DNA of 64,000 bases from Microbacteriaceae bacterium VKM Ac-2854 (GTDB lineage Bacteria; Actinomycetota; Actinomycetes; Actinomycetales; Microbacteriaceae). Location of the stretch: assembly GCA_013205085.1 (NCBI GenBank), contig JABMLH010000007.1, forward strand, positions 1 through 64,000, written 5' to 3'. A model generated the notes under the pieces. It worked only from the letters and a program-made list of their open reading frames with translations, was not told the origin of the DNA and searched no databases. How positions within the stretch are numbered: the stretch's first letter is position 1; each line of letters starts with the position of its first letter. Shown here piece after piece: positions 51,031-59,114 of this stretch. Made by a program: the position numbers and the translations under genes.

Positions 51031-52335
51031 GTGACGAATCACGGAACGAACCTCGACCCTTGGTACAACTCCTACGCGGAGCGCACGGCCGGCCTGGCCG
51101 CCAGCGAGGTCCGAGCGTTGTTCGCCGTCGCGTCGCGGCCTGAAGTGGTCTCGCTCGCCGGCGGAATGCCGTTCGTTTCGGCCCTCCCTCAAGACCTGGT
51201 CACGGGCGCCATGGAGCGTGTGATGCGCGACCAGGGGCCGGTTGCGTTGCAGTACGGATCCGGCCAGGGTGTGCCTGTACTCCGCGAGCAGATCCTGGAT
51301 GTGATGGCGCTCGAGGGCATCTCCGCCAGCGCCGACGACATCGTCGTCACCACCGGCTCGCAGCACGCACTGGAGCTCGTCTCGAAGCTTTTCCTCGACC
51401 CCGGAGACGTCGTTCTTTCCGAGGGACCGAGCTACGTCACCGCGATGGTGATCTTCAAGTCGTACCAGGCCGATATCCAGCACGTACCGATGGATGACCA
51501 CGGTCTGATCCCGGCGGCGCTGCGCGAACACATCGCTCGCGTCAAGGCGGCCGGCAAGAAGATCAAGTTCCTCTACACGATCCCGACGTTCCACAACCCG
51601 GCGGGAGTGACGCTGAGCTGGGAGCGTCGCGTCGAGATCCTCGAGATCTGCAAGTCCGAGGGCATCCTCGTGCTCGAGGACAATCCGTACGGTCTGCTCT
51701 ACTTCAACGAGGTGCCGCCGAAGGCGATGCGCTCACTCGAAGAGGACGGCGTGATCTACCTCGGCACCTTCTCCAAGACCCTCGCTCCCGGTTTCCGCGT
51801 CGGCTGGGCGCTGGCGCCGCACGCCATCCGCGAGCGCCTGATCCTCGCGAACGAAGCGGCGGTGCTCTGCCCGTCCTCATTCAGTCAGCTGGTCATCTCC
51901 CAGTACCTGTCCACGGCCGACTGGAAGGGTCAGATCGATACGTTCCGTGGCGTCTACCGGGAGCGCAAGGAGGCGATGATCGCCGGGCTGCAGAAGTACC
52001 TGCCGAGCCTCTCCTGGACCAACCCGAACGGCGGGTTCTACGTCTGGCTGACCCTGCCGGAAGAACTCGACTCCAAGGCGATGCTGCCCCGCGCGGTGAA
52101 GGAACTCGTCGCGTACACGCCCGGCACCGCGTTCTTCGGCAACGGCGATGGGCGCCAGAACATCCGCCTCTCGTTCTGCTACCCGACCCCGGACAGCATC
52201 ACGCTCGGCATCCGCCGACTCGCGACCGTGATCAACGGAGAACTCGATCTGCTCTCCACCTTCGCGGGCACCGGCGCGCTGTCGATCGTCTCCCCGGATC
52301 GACACAACGCCACTCCGCCGCCGAACCTGTCCTGA
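51031..52335 (+). CDS. PLP-dependent aminotransferase (class I/II, 2-aminoadipate/valine type)
   Basis: 434 aa fold-type I aminotransferase. It has SLAGGMPFVSALP near residue 37, LQYGSGQGVPVLR, the PLP-contacting TTGSQHALELV, NPAGVTLSWERR, EDNPYGLLYF (Asp for the pyridine nitrogen) and the Schiff-base Lys in GTFSKTLAPGFRVGW (near residue 250). GTG 51031 is chosen because the conserved sequence starts there; the open frame extends back through a parS site. It lies 42 nt before the ligase gene. Substrate not determinable. Confidence 0.88.
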   Translation: MTNHGTNLDPWYNSYAERTAGLAASEVRALFAVASRPEVVSLAGGMPFVSALPQDLVTGAMERVMRDQGPVALQYGSGQGVPVLREQILDVMALEGISASADDIVVTTGSQHALELVSKLFLDPGDVVLSEGPSYVTAMVIFKSYQADIQHVPMDDHGLIPAALREHIARVKAAGKKIKFLYTIPTFHNPAGVTLSWERRVEILEICKSEGILVLEDNPYGLLYFNEVPPKAMRSLEEDGVIYLGTFSKTLAPGFRVGWALAPHAIRERLILANEAAVLCPSSFSQLVISQYLSTADWKGQIDTFRGVYRERKEAMIAGLQKYLPSLSWTNPNGGFYVWLTLPEELDSKAMLPRAVKELVAYTPGTAFFGNGDGRQNIRLSFCYPTPDSITLGIRRLATVINGELDLLSTFAGTGALSIVSPDRHNATPPPNLS

Positions 52336-52377
52336 TCGCCCCGCCACCGGCATCCCGCAACGAAAAGATCTCCAGCC

Positions 52378-53340
52378 ATGACTGACTACTCCTCGCTCGA
52401 CGCTGCCCTGCACGTCGTTGTCCTCTCCGGCGGCATCAGCCACGAGCGCGATGTCTCGCTGCGTTCCGGGCGACGGGTGGCGGATCGTCTGGGTGCGCTC
52501 GGCCATCGGGTCACCATGCACGAGCCGGACGCGTCGCTGCTCGCCTTCCTCGCGGAAGTCCAGCCCGACGTCGTGTGGCCGGCACTGCACGGCGCGAGCG
52601 GCGAAGACGGCGCCCTCCTCGGTCTGTTGGAAGCGGCCGGATTCGCCTACGTCGGCTCGCACACGGACGCCGCCCGACTCGCGTGGTTCAAGCCCACGGC
52701 CAAGACCCTCGTGGAACGGGCGGGCATCCGCACGCCGCGGTCGATCACGTTGCCGCGGGAGACCTTCCGCGAGCTCGGGGCCGCGAGTGTGCTGGAGCGC
52801 GTCGCCGCTCACCTACCCGGTCCCGTCGTCGTCAAGCCGGCGCAGGGTGGCTCGGCTCAGGGGGTCTCGATCGTCAACGATGTGAACGAGCTGCCTCGTG
52901 CCATGGTCGAGGCCTACACCTACGCCGAAGTCGTGCTGATCGAGCAGAAGGTCGAGGGGACCGAGGTCGCCGCGGGCGTGCTCGACCTCGGCGACGGCCC
53001 GATCGCCCTTCCGTTGGTGGAGATCCAGCCCGTCGCCGGCCAGTACACCTTCGAGGCGCGCTACAACGCCGGTGAGACGCGTTTCTACACCCCGGCCAGG
53101 CTTGCACCCGATGTGGCCGAGAACGTCGCTCAGACGGCCGTACAGGTCCACCAGCTGCTCGGGCTCAGCGACATGTCCCGGGTCGACTTCATCGTCGACG
53201 GCGACGGCATACCGTGGTTCTTCGACGCCAACGTCCTTCCGGGTCTGACGGAGACGTCACTGATCCCACAAGCCATCGAGGCATCCGGCCGGTATCTGGG
53301 CGACGTGTACTCGACGCTGGCACGCCTCGCCGCGCGCTGA
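52378..53340 (+). CDS. D-alanine-D-alanine ligase family ATP-grasp protein
   Basis: 320 aa. VVVLSGGISHERDVSLRSG at the N-terminus, ALHGASGEDGALLGLLE, ATP-grasp PVVVKPAQGGSAQGVSIV, and the metal site VDFIVDGDGIPWFFDANVLPG match the Ddl family. It is shorter than housekeeping Ddl (about 360 aa in actinobacteria), so it may be an accessory paralogue in cell-wall or dipeptide metabolism. The stop codon is part of the first unit of a tandem repeat array. Confidence 0.85.
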   Translation: MTDYSSLDAALHVVVLSGGISHERDVSLRSGRRVADRLGALGHRVTMHEPDASLLAFLAEVQPDVVWPALHGASGEDGALLGLLEAAGFAYVGSHTDAARLAWFKPTAKTLVERAGIRTPRSITLPRETFRELGAASVLERVAAHLPGPVVVKPAQGGSAQGVSIVNDVNELPRAMVEAYTYAEVVLIEQKVEGTEVAAGVLDLGDGPIALPLVEIQPVAGQYTFEARYNAGETRFYTPARLAPDVAENVAQTAVQVHQLLGLSDMSRVDFIVDGDGIPWFFDANVLPGLTETSLIPQAIEASGRYLGDVYSTLARLAAR

Positions 53341-53527
53341 TTGAGCTTGCGACCTTCGCCGATTGAGCTTGCGACCATGCTGATTGAGCTTGCGACCGTC
53401 GCTGATTGAGCTTGCCGAAATCACTTCTCTACTGGTTTCGGCAAGCTCAACCAGCGAACCAGCGACAGGGCAAGCTCAACCAGCGAACCAGCGACAGGGC
53501 AAGCTCAACCAGCGAACCAGCGACGGC
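53337..53527. repeat. Back-to-back tandem arrays of family B sequence
   Basis: Four CTGATTGAGCTTGCGACC-like units begin near 53337, 53359, 53380 and 53402 (period 21-22). A central hairpin follows (around 53402-53460, with TTGCCGAAAT / GGTTTCGGCAA). Then come three 29-bp units in the opposite sense, starting at 53441, 53470 and 53499 (GCAAGCTCAACCAGCGAACC). The arrays fill most of the 252-nt gap between convergent ddl-like and parB genes. Confidence 0.88.
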
Positions 53528-53531
53528 AAAC

Positions 53532-53569
53532 GAAGGCCCCGATGTTTCACGTGAAACATCGGGGCCTTC
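53532..53569. terminator. 38-nt palindrome around parS site 4, after parB
   Basis: A perfect 38-nt palindrome with GAAGGCCCCGA flanks around the parS core, 23 nt after the parB stop on the minus strand. It is the same design as the trxA terminator; no strong T-run here. Confidence 0.6.
53543..53558. promoter_or_regulatory. parS site 4
   Basis: Exact TGTTTCACGTGAAACA just downstream of parB. Confidence 0.92.
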
Positions 53570-53592
53570 CGCTTACGTGTAGTGGCGCGAAG

Positions 53593-54552
53593 CTAGAGCG
53601 ACACCTCAGACGGCTCGCCCAGCTCCGACAGGATCCGGTTCAGGTCCTGGATGGTCGCGAAGTCGATCACCATCTGACCCTTCTTCGCACCGAGCGTCAC
53701 CTTCACTCGGGTGTTCAAACGATCGCCGAGGTGATCCGCGATCGTCGAGAGGTGGCCCGCCTGACTGTTGCGTTCCTCCTCCGGTTCCGGCTTCGCGACG
53801 ACCTTCGGCGTCTTCCACTGCGTCGCGATGGCTTCCGCCGAGCGCACGGAGAGGTCTTCATTGATGATCTTGTCGGCGAGGCGGCGCTGCAGATCCTCGT
53901 CGTCCAGTGACAGGATCGCCCGAGCGTGGCCGGCGCTCAGCACGCCGGCGGCGACCCGGTTCTGCACCGCGCGCGGCAGACGCAGCAATCGGATGGTGTT
54001 GGTGATCTGCGGACGCGAACGACCCAGGCGCGTCGCCAATACCTCCTGCGTGATGCCGAAGTCCTGCAGCAGCTGCTGATAGGCCGACGCCTCTTCCAGG
54101 GGGTTCAGCTCGGCGCGGTGCAGATTCTCCAGCAGCGCATCGCGCAGCATGTTCTCGTCGGCCGTGTCCTTGACGACAGCGGGAATCGCCGAGAGACCGG
54201 CCTCCTTGGACGCACGGAAGCGGCGCTCCCCCATCACGAGCTCGTACTTCGCCTTGCCGCGGCCGGTGACGGGTCGGACCACGATCGGCTGCAGCACCCC
54301 GAACTCTCGCACGCTGTGCACCAGCTCTGCGAGGTCGTCCTCGTCGAAGACCGATCGCGGCTGCGAGGCGTTCGGCACGATCTCACCGAGCGGGATGCTG
54401 GCGAGACGAGCGCCGGGAACGGTCACGAGGTCCGAACCCGCATCTGCCTTCTGATCAGGGAAAAACACGTCGACGGGCCGAGATTTCGTCTCGTCCGCCG
54501 TGGGGATGAGCGCGCCGATTCCGCGGCCGAGTCCCGTTCGCTTGGTGGCCAT
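53593..54552 (-). CDS. parB: Chromosome-partitioning protein ParB
   Basis: 319 aa. MATKRTGLGRGIGALIP is the typical N-terminus (ParA-activating). The CTPase domain includes PNASQPRSVFDED and YELVMGERRFRASKEAG. The HTH for parS is GITQEVLATRLGRSRPQITN, and the C-terminal dimer domain ends the protein. It loads on the parS sites nearby and spreads to form the segregation complex. ATG 54552 overlaps the parA stop by 1 nt. Confidence 0.97.
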   Translation of the reverse strand: MATKRTGLGRGIGALIPTADETKSRPVDVFFPDQKADAGSDLVTVPGARLASIPLGEIVPNASQPRSVFDEDDLAELVHSVREFGVLQPIVVRPVTGRGKAKYELVMGERRFRASKEAGLSAIPAVVKDTADENMLRDALLENLHRAELNPLEEASAYQQLLQDFGITQEVLATRLGRSRPQITNTIRLLRLPRAVQNRVAAGVLSAGHARAILSLDDEDLQRRLADKIINEDLSVRSAEAIATQWKTPKVVAKPEPEEERNSQAGHLSTIADHLGDRLNTRVKVTLGAKKGQMVIDFATIQDLNRILSELGEPSEVSL

Positions 54553-55466
54553 CAGTTCACTCCTTCTTTCGCCGCGCTGTCCGCAGCAGCAGCACCGCGG
54601 TACGCGATTTCGGCGGCCGCCTCCAGATAGGCGAGCGCGCCGGCCGAGTTCGGGTCGTAGCTCACCACACTCTGGCCGTAGCTGGGCGCCTCCGAGATCC
54701 GCACGTTGCGGGGGATCATGGTTCGCAGCACCTCCTTCGGGAAGTGCTCCCGCACATCCTGCGCAACCTGGTTGGCGAGGTTGGTGCGCGCGTCGTACAT
54801 CGTCAACAGGATGGTGGAGACGCCGAGCTTCGGATTGAGGTGGCGCTCGATCAGATCGATGTTCTTCAGCAATTGACTCAGGCCCTCGAGCGCGTAGTAC
54901 TCGCACTGGATCGGGATGAGCACCTCGCGCGCCGCGACGAACGCGTTGATCGTCAACAAGCCCAGCGAGGGTGGGCAATCGATGAGCACGTAGTGGAACG
55001 GTTCGTCCATCGCCTCGAGCATCAGATCCAGTGCCCGTCGGAGCCGCTGCTCCCGCGCCACGAGCGAGACCAGTTCGATCTCGGCGCCGGCGAGGTGGAT
55101 CGTCGCTGGAGCACCGAAAAGCGTGTCGAACTCGGGGCTCTTCTGCACCACGTTCGCCAGCGGCACCTCCCCCACGATCACGTCGTAGACGCTCTCCGTG
55201 TCGGCGCGGTGCTCGATTCCGAGCGCGGTGGAGGCGTTGCCCTGCGGGTCGAGGTCGATCACCAGCACACGTGCACCGGAGCGCGCGAGTCCCGCCGCCA
55301 GATTGACCGTCGTTGTGGTCTTGCCGACGCCGCCCTTCTGGTTGGAGATCGTGATCACCCGCGTCGAGGCGGGCACCGGCAGCGGCGCGGCGTTCAGAAT
55401 CGCGCGCCGCCGGGTCATGTCGGCGATCTCGCGGGCGAGCGGAGTCGACGCGTCGTAGGCGGTCAT
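54552..55466 (-). CDS. parA: Chromosome-partitioning ATPase ParA
   Basis: 304 aa. The deviant Walker A motif TISNQKGGVGKTTTTVNLA (near residue 47), Walker B-like VLIDCPPSLGLLT and DLDPQGNAST are typical of ParA/Soj. ATP-bound ParA on the nucleoid pulls ParB-parS complexes apart. ATG 55466. A one-mismatch parS and a consensus DnaA box lie within 130 nt upstream. Confidence 0.97.
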   Translation of the reverse strand: MTAYDASTPLAREIADMTRRRAILNAAPLPVPASTRVITISNQKGGVGKTTTTVNLAAGLARSGARVLVIDLDPQGNASTALGIEHRADTESVYDVIVGEVPLANVVQKSPEFDTLFGAPATIHLAGAEIELVSLVAREQRLRRALDLMLEAMDEPFHYVLIDCPPSLGLLTINAFVAAREVLIPIQCEYYALEGLSQLLKNIDLIERHLNPKLGVSTILLTMYDARTNLANQVAQDVREHFPKEVLRTMIPRNVRISEAPSYGQSVVSYDPNSAGALAYLEAAAEIAYRGAAAADSAAKEGVN

Positions 55467-55490
55467 GCGCCGGCTCCCTCGGGGTCAGGA

Positions 55491-55506
55491 TGTTTCACGT
55501 GAAACC
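55491..55506. promoter_or_regulatory. parS-like site 5 (one mismatch)
   Basis: TGTTTCACGTGAAACC differs from the consensus at the last base. It stands 25 nt before the parA start and could link ParB binding to parAB expression. Confidence 0.8.
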
Positions 55507-55587
55507 TTCGCTTCGAAGAATCGGAATTCAGCGACCGAAGCCGCCGCAGTTCCACTCTGCCATTCCGCGACGGCGCGGAACCCGGGC

Positions 55588-55596
55588 TGTGGATAA
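55588..55596 (-). promoter_or_regulatory. Consensus DnaA box upstream of parA
   Basis: TGTGGATAA, the complement of the perfect DnaA box TTATCCACA, in the gap between rsmG and parA. Confidence 0.7.
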
Positions 55597-55619
55597 CCAT
55601 GCGACAGACGATCGGTGCG

Positions 55620-56258
55620 CTAGCCCACTGTAGCCCGGACGACCCGGGTCACCTCGGAGAGCACGCCCTCGCCGAGCACAAGAATCTCGGGGTCGCTGAG
55701 CTTGTACTTCCGGATCGGCTTCGCTGCCGCCGCGATCTCCTTCTCGGCGTTGGCTCCCTTCATCAGCACGAGCTCTCCACCGGGGCGCAGCAGCGGCGCC
55801 GTCAGCGGGATGAGCTTCGCCAATGCGCTGACCGCTCGTGCCGTGACCTGATCCAGGGGCGCATCCAGCCGCACCTCCTCGGCCCGGGCGCGAACAACGC
55901 TGACATTACTCAACTCGAGTTCGGCCACCTGCTCGCGCAGCCAGATCACCCGGCGCTCCATCGGCTCGATCAGCACGAACTCAACATCGGGGCGCACGAT
56001 GCCGAGCACCAAGCCTGGCAGGCCGGCACCGCTGCCGATGTCACCCACCCGACCCGGGCGCAACAGCGGGGCGATGATCGCGGAGTTGAGGATGTGTCGG
56101 GTCCAAAGCCGCGGCAACTCCAGAGGCCCGATCAGCCCGCGCTCCTCGCCGAAGGCCGCGAGGTTCTCGGTGAAGCGCCGCAGCGCCGCAAGCCGATCGC
56201 CGGCGATCAGACCCGCGGCCGCCGGCTCGCTCTCGAGGCTCTCCGGAATCACATTCAC
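55620..56258 (-). CDS. rsmG: 16S rRNA (guanine527-N7)-methyltransferase
   Basis: 212 aa. The SAM-binding motif VGDIGSGAGLPGLVLGI is near residue 70; LPRLWTRHILNS and TARAVSALAKLIPL match RsmG. It methylates G527 of 16S rRNA. GTG 56258 overlaps the jag stop (GTGA). It belongs to the rpmH-to-rsmG gene string. Confidence 0.95.
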   Translation of the reverse strand: MNVIPESLESEPAAAGLIAGDRLAALRRFTENLAAFGEERGLIGPLELPRLWTRHILNSAIIAPLLRPGRVGDIGSGAGLPGLVLGIVRPDVEFVLIEPMERRVIWLREQVAELELSNVSVVRARAEEVRLDAPLDQVTARAVSALAKLIPLTAPLLRPGGELVLMKGANAEKEIAAAAKPIRKYKLSDPEILVLGEGVLSEVTRVVRATVG

Positions 56259-56764
56259 GCGCGCGTGATCACGGTGTGCCGCTCGCGGCCCTCACCGCTC
56301 GACTCCGACACGAAGCCACGCTCGGCGACCAGGTCGTGCACCAGCTTGCGTTCGTACGACGACATCGCCGGCAGGGCCGCCGACGTCGCACCGCCCTCGA
56401 TCCGCTCGATCGCCCGGTCGACCAGCCCCGCCAACTCGGACTCACGCGCGTCGCGGGATCCGCCGATGTCGAGGATGAGACGCGAGAACACGCCGGTCTT
56501 GGTCTGGACCGCGAGGCGGGTCAGTTCCTGCAGTGCCTGCACCGCATCCGGCCGCGAGAGCACCCGAAGGTTGCTCTCGCCCGAGGCGTTGACCGACAGG
56601 TAGGCGCGACCGTTGCGAACGTCGATGTCGATGTCGCCGTCGAGGTCGCAGATGTCGAGGAACTCCTCGATATAGTCCGCGGCCGCGTCGCCTTCCTCCT
56701 CCAGCTGCGAGAGCGTCGGAGCCTCCGCCGGAACGGGAGTCGGGTCTTCGATGGTGTCCGTCAT
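56255..56764 (-). CDS. jag: Jag/KhpB RNA-binding protein (KH-R3H)
   Basis: 169 aa. Acidic N-terminus, KH-like domain (IDIDVRNGRAYLSVNASGES) and a C-terminal R3H domain with SSYERKLVHDLVAERG. The N-terminal Jag_N domain is absent, as is usual in actinobacteria. It binds RNA and influences envelope growth in other bacteria. It lies 9 nt after yidC and overlaps rsmG. Confidence 0.93.
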   Translation of the reverse strand: MTDTIEDPTPVPAEAPTLSQLEEEGDAAADYIEEFLDICDLDGDIDIDVRNGRAYLSVNASGESNLRVLSRPDAVQALQELTRLAVQTKTGVFSRLILDIGGSRDARESELAGLVDRAIERIEGGATSAALPAMSSYERKLVHDLVAERGFVSESSGEGRERHTVITRA

Positions 56765-56773
56765 GATCGGCTC

Positions 56774-57736
56774 CTACTTCTTTCCGGGCTGCTTCTTGGC
56801 GCGGTTCTTGCCGACCGGCTGCTGACGCTGGGTCTTCTTCTCCTCGACGACGATGACGTCGCCGGTCGCCTCGTCCGTGACGAGCTTGCCCTTGCGACGC
56901 AGACGCTCCTCGCGCGCCTTGGCGGCCTCGGACCCGGGCGTGGGCATGTTCCGGATGACGATGAACTGCTGCACCATGGTCCACGCGTTCGAGGTCAGCC
57001 AGTAGAACATCACGCCGAGCGGGAAGGCGAAGCCGGAGAAGGCGAAGACCAACGGCAGGATGTACAGCAGGATGCGCTGCTGACGGAAGGTCGGCGACGC
57101 CTTCGCCTCGGGCGACATGTTCTTCGACACGATCTGCAGCTGCGTGACGAACTGCGAGGCGGTCATCAGGATGACCATGGTGACCGCGATGATGATGACG
57201 GTGACCTGCACGGGATCCTCGCCGAGGGCGCCCTGGATCGACTGGTGCAGCGGCGCGACGCCGAAGAGGTTAGCGGTACCGAACTGCTCCGCGAGGGTCT
57301 GGTTCAGCGGACCGACGCCGGCCTTGCTCTTCTGGGCATCGTTGAGCACCGAGAACAGCGAGAAGAAGATCGGCATCTGGATCAGCAGCGGCAGGCAGGA
57401 GGCCAGCGGGTTGGTGCCGGTCTTCTTGTACAGCTCCATGGTCTCGCGCGACATCGCCTCGCGGGAGAGCTGGTCGCGCTTGCCCTTGTACTTGTCCTGG
57501 ATCTTCTTCAGCTGCGGCGCGACCTCCAGCATCCGACGCTGGCTCTTGATCTGGCGCACGAAGATCGGGATCAACGCGGCGCGGATGACCAGCACCAGAC
57601 CCACGATCGACAGCACCCAGGTGATACCGGCGGCGGGATCGAGGCCGACGATGTTCGACCAGATCCAGTGGAAGCCGACGAGCAGAAGCTCGACGACCCA
57701 CTTGAGCGGCCACAGAATGGTTCCGAGAAGGTCCAT
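56774..57736 (-). CDS. yidC: Membrane protein insertase YidC
   Basis: 320 aa with five membrane helices of the YidC/Oxa1 core: WVLSIVGLVLVIRAALIPIF with its conserved Arg in the groove, FFSLFSVLN, and SNAWTMVQQFIVIRNMPTPG. A basic C-terminal tail (KKQPGKK) may contact the ribosome. The large periplasmic domain of proteobacterial YidC is missing, as expected. It inserts and folds membrane proteins. Confidence 0.96.
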   Translation of the reverse strand: MDLLGTILWPLKWVVELLLVGFHWIWSNIVGLDPAAGITWVLSIVGLVLVIRAALIPIFVRQIKSQRRMLEVAPQLKKIQDKYKGKRDQLSREAMSRETMELYKKTGTNPLASCLPLLIQMPIFFSLFSVLNDAQKSKAGVGPLNQTLAEQFGTANLFGVAPLHQSIQGALGEDPVQVTVIIIAVTMVILMTASQFVTQLQIVSKNMSPEAKASPTFRQQRILLYILPLVFAFSGFAFPLGVMFYWLTSNAWTMVQQFIVIRNMPTPGSEAAKAREERLRRKGKLVTDEATGDVIVVEEKKTQRQQPVGKNRAKKQPGKK

Positions 57737-57745
57737 GGGGTGGGG

Positions 57746-58123
57746 TCAGTCCTTTCGAGGGCTGTCGACGACGACGAAGCCGAAACGCGTGAGCGTGTAG
57801 CTCGGCCGTCGGCCGGAGAGCGCCGGCCATTGCAGACGGGTCGACGACGGAACATCGTCGACACCGCCCGCTGCCCAGGGGTGGCAGCGAAGAAGTCGGC
57901 GCGCCGCGAGGACGCTGCCGGGAAGGAGTCCGTGCATCTGCACCGCCTGCAGCGCGTACGCCGAACAGGAGGGGTAGTACCGGCAGACGTCGCCGTACAG
58001 AGGCGAGATCACGGCGCGGTAGAGCCGGAGCAGGAGGACCCCGATGTTGCGGGGGAGGAGCAGGAGGAACCAGCCGGCCGACGCCAGCGCGTGGCGAGCC
58101 ACAGGAAGCGGCACGACGGTCAT
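57746..58123 (-). CDS. yidD: Membrane protein insertion efficiency factor YidD
   Basis: 125 aa. LYRAVISPLYGDVCRYYPSCSAYALQAV carries the family's three Cys residues, and RLLRCHPWAAGGVDDVP the fourth. A hydrophobic N-terminal segment probably associates with the membrane. ATG 58123 overlaps the rnpA stop (ATGA). The basic C-terminal extension is longer than in E. coli. Confidence 0.93.
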   Translation of the reverse strand: MTVVPLPVARHALASAGWFLLLLPRNIGVLLLRLYRAVISPLYGDVCRYYPSCSAYALQAVQMHGLLPGSVLAARRLLRCHPWAAGGVDDVPSSTRLQWPALSGRRPSYTLTRFGFVVVDSPRKD

Positions 58124-58476
58124 CGAGGACGACCGCTCGAGGTGCTGCGTTTCCGGGTCATGGCGGTGCTGATCTCGTCCTGGAGTTCGGGCCACGAGAC
58201 ATCGACGATGCCGGGCAATGCACGGATGACCACGTCGGTTCCAGGCGCGGTCAGCGGGACCAGCTCGTGCGCGATCGCCTTGAGTCGGCGCCGGATGGTG
58301 TTGCGCGTCACGGCCTTGCCGACGGTCTTAGCGACGATGAAACCGAAGCGCGGCGGAGTGTCCGCATCCGTACGCCGGACATACGAGACGGTGTGCGGCC
58401 CTGTGGACCGCACACCGCGACGTACGACGTTCCGATAGTCATCACCGATGGTGATGCGGTTGGCTCGAGCGAGCAC
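58120..58476 (-). CDS. rnpA: Ribonuclease P protein component
   Basis: 118 aa. The RNA-binding signature FIVAKTVGKAVTRNTIRRRLK is near residue 46. It is the protein subunit that helps RNase P RNA remove tRNA 5' leaders. GTG 58476 follows rpmH by 21 nt and the gene overlaps yidD. Confidence 0.95.
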   Translation of the reverse strand: MLARANRITIGDDYRNVVRRGVRSTGPHTVSYVRRTDADTPPRFGFIVAKTVGKAVTRNTIRRRLKAIAHELVPLTAPGTDVVIRALPGIVDVSWPELQDEISTAMTRKRSTSSGRPR

Positions 58477-58497
58477 CGATCGAAAGAACTGAGAGGC

Positions 58498-58635
58498 CTA
58501 GGCCGAGAGCTCGGTGCGACCCTTGGCGCGACGCGCGCTCAGGATCGCGCGGCCCGCACGGGTGCGCATGCGCAGACGGAAGCCGTGCACCTTGGCGCGA
58601 CGACGGTTGTTCGGCTGGAAGGTTCTCTTGCTCAT
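58498..58635 (-). CDS. rpmH: 50S ribosomal protein L34
   Basis: 45 aa, highly basic: [20 protein letters not shown] and so on, the standard L34 sequence. GGAG precedes ATG 58635. It is first in the rpmH-rnpA-yidD-yidC-jag-rsmG string and divergent from dnaA. Confidence 0.98.
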   Translation of the reverse strand: MSKRTFQPNNRRRAKVHGFRLRMRTRAGRAILSARRAKGRTELSA

Positions 58636-58777
58636 AGCGATTTCTCCACTTACGTATTCCGCGGCGGTTCCGGCCGTGAACGGGGCCTCCCGGGTGGGAG
58701 GACGCGCACGACTCAGCCCGGAAAGATGGGGGTGTGAGCCCAGTTCCGTAGTGGCCTGGGCAGGCGTCAACTGATTA

Positions 58778-58806
58778 AAACTAGGGCCTCGGGGGCGTGA
58801 GGTCAA
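58778..58806 (-). promoter_or_regulatory. Probable rpmH promoter
   Basis: On the minus strand, TTGACC (58801-58806) and TAGTTT (58778-58783) are 17 nt apart. The leader of about 135 nt contains a CCTCCC/GGGAGG hairpin (58686-58701). Confidence 0.55.
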
Positions 58807-58929
58807 ATGCCGCGCGGGCCAAACCTCGATTCTGCACGGAGCCGAACGACGACGGTGCATTGACACGCGGGGAGCCCTGTGGTGAATTTGGTCTCCGTCG
58901 GCATCGTTCGTTACCGTGATGAGCCGAAG

Positions 58930-59006
58930 TTATCCCCAGGGCTACGTGCCCGCGTCCCGCGCGAACGCGGGCGTCGAGCGCCACCGGTGGATAAAGGTGT
59001 GGACAG
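58930..59006. promoter_or_regulatory. DnaA-box cluster upstream of dnaA
   Basis: Three near-consensus boxes: TTATCCCCA (58930-58938), GGTGGATAA (58986-58994) and TGTGGACAG (58998-59006). They occupy the 479-nt rpmH-dnaA gap, which has no other gene, and probably mediate dnaA autoregulation. Confidence 0.65.
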
Positions 59007-59114
59007 GTCTGCTGGATGCAGGCGAACAGAAGAGCGTCGGCGTGGCCGTCGTTCCGATCCGAACTGCGAAGACGCAGCCGGCGATCGGTACAACGACCAG
59101 GGACTGGGGAAGAA

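Noticed and set aside
53337-53527. CRISPR-like array
   Set aside because: Units are contiguous with no unique spacers of constant length, switch orientation midway, and no cas genes are near. They belong to family B.
59016-59114. Longer DnaA N-terminus from ATG 59016
   Set aside because: The added 33 residues are Arg/Ser-rich, unlike DnaA domain I; the TTG start has a better ribosome-binding site.
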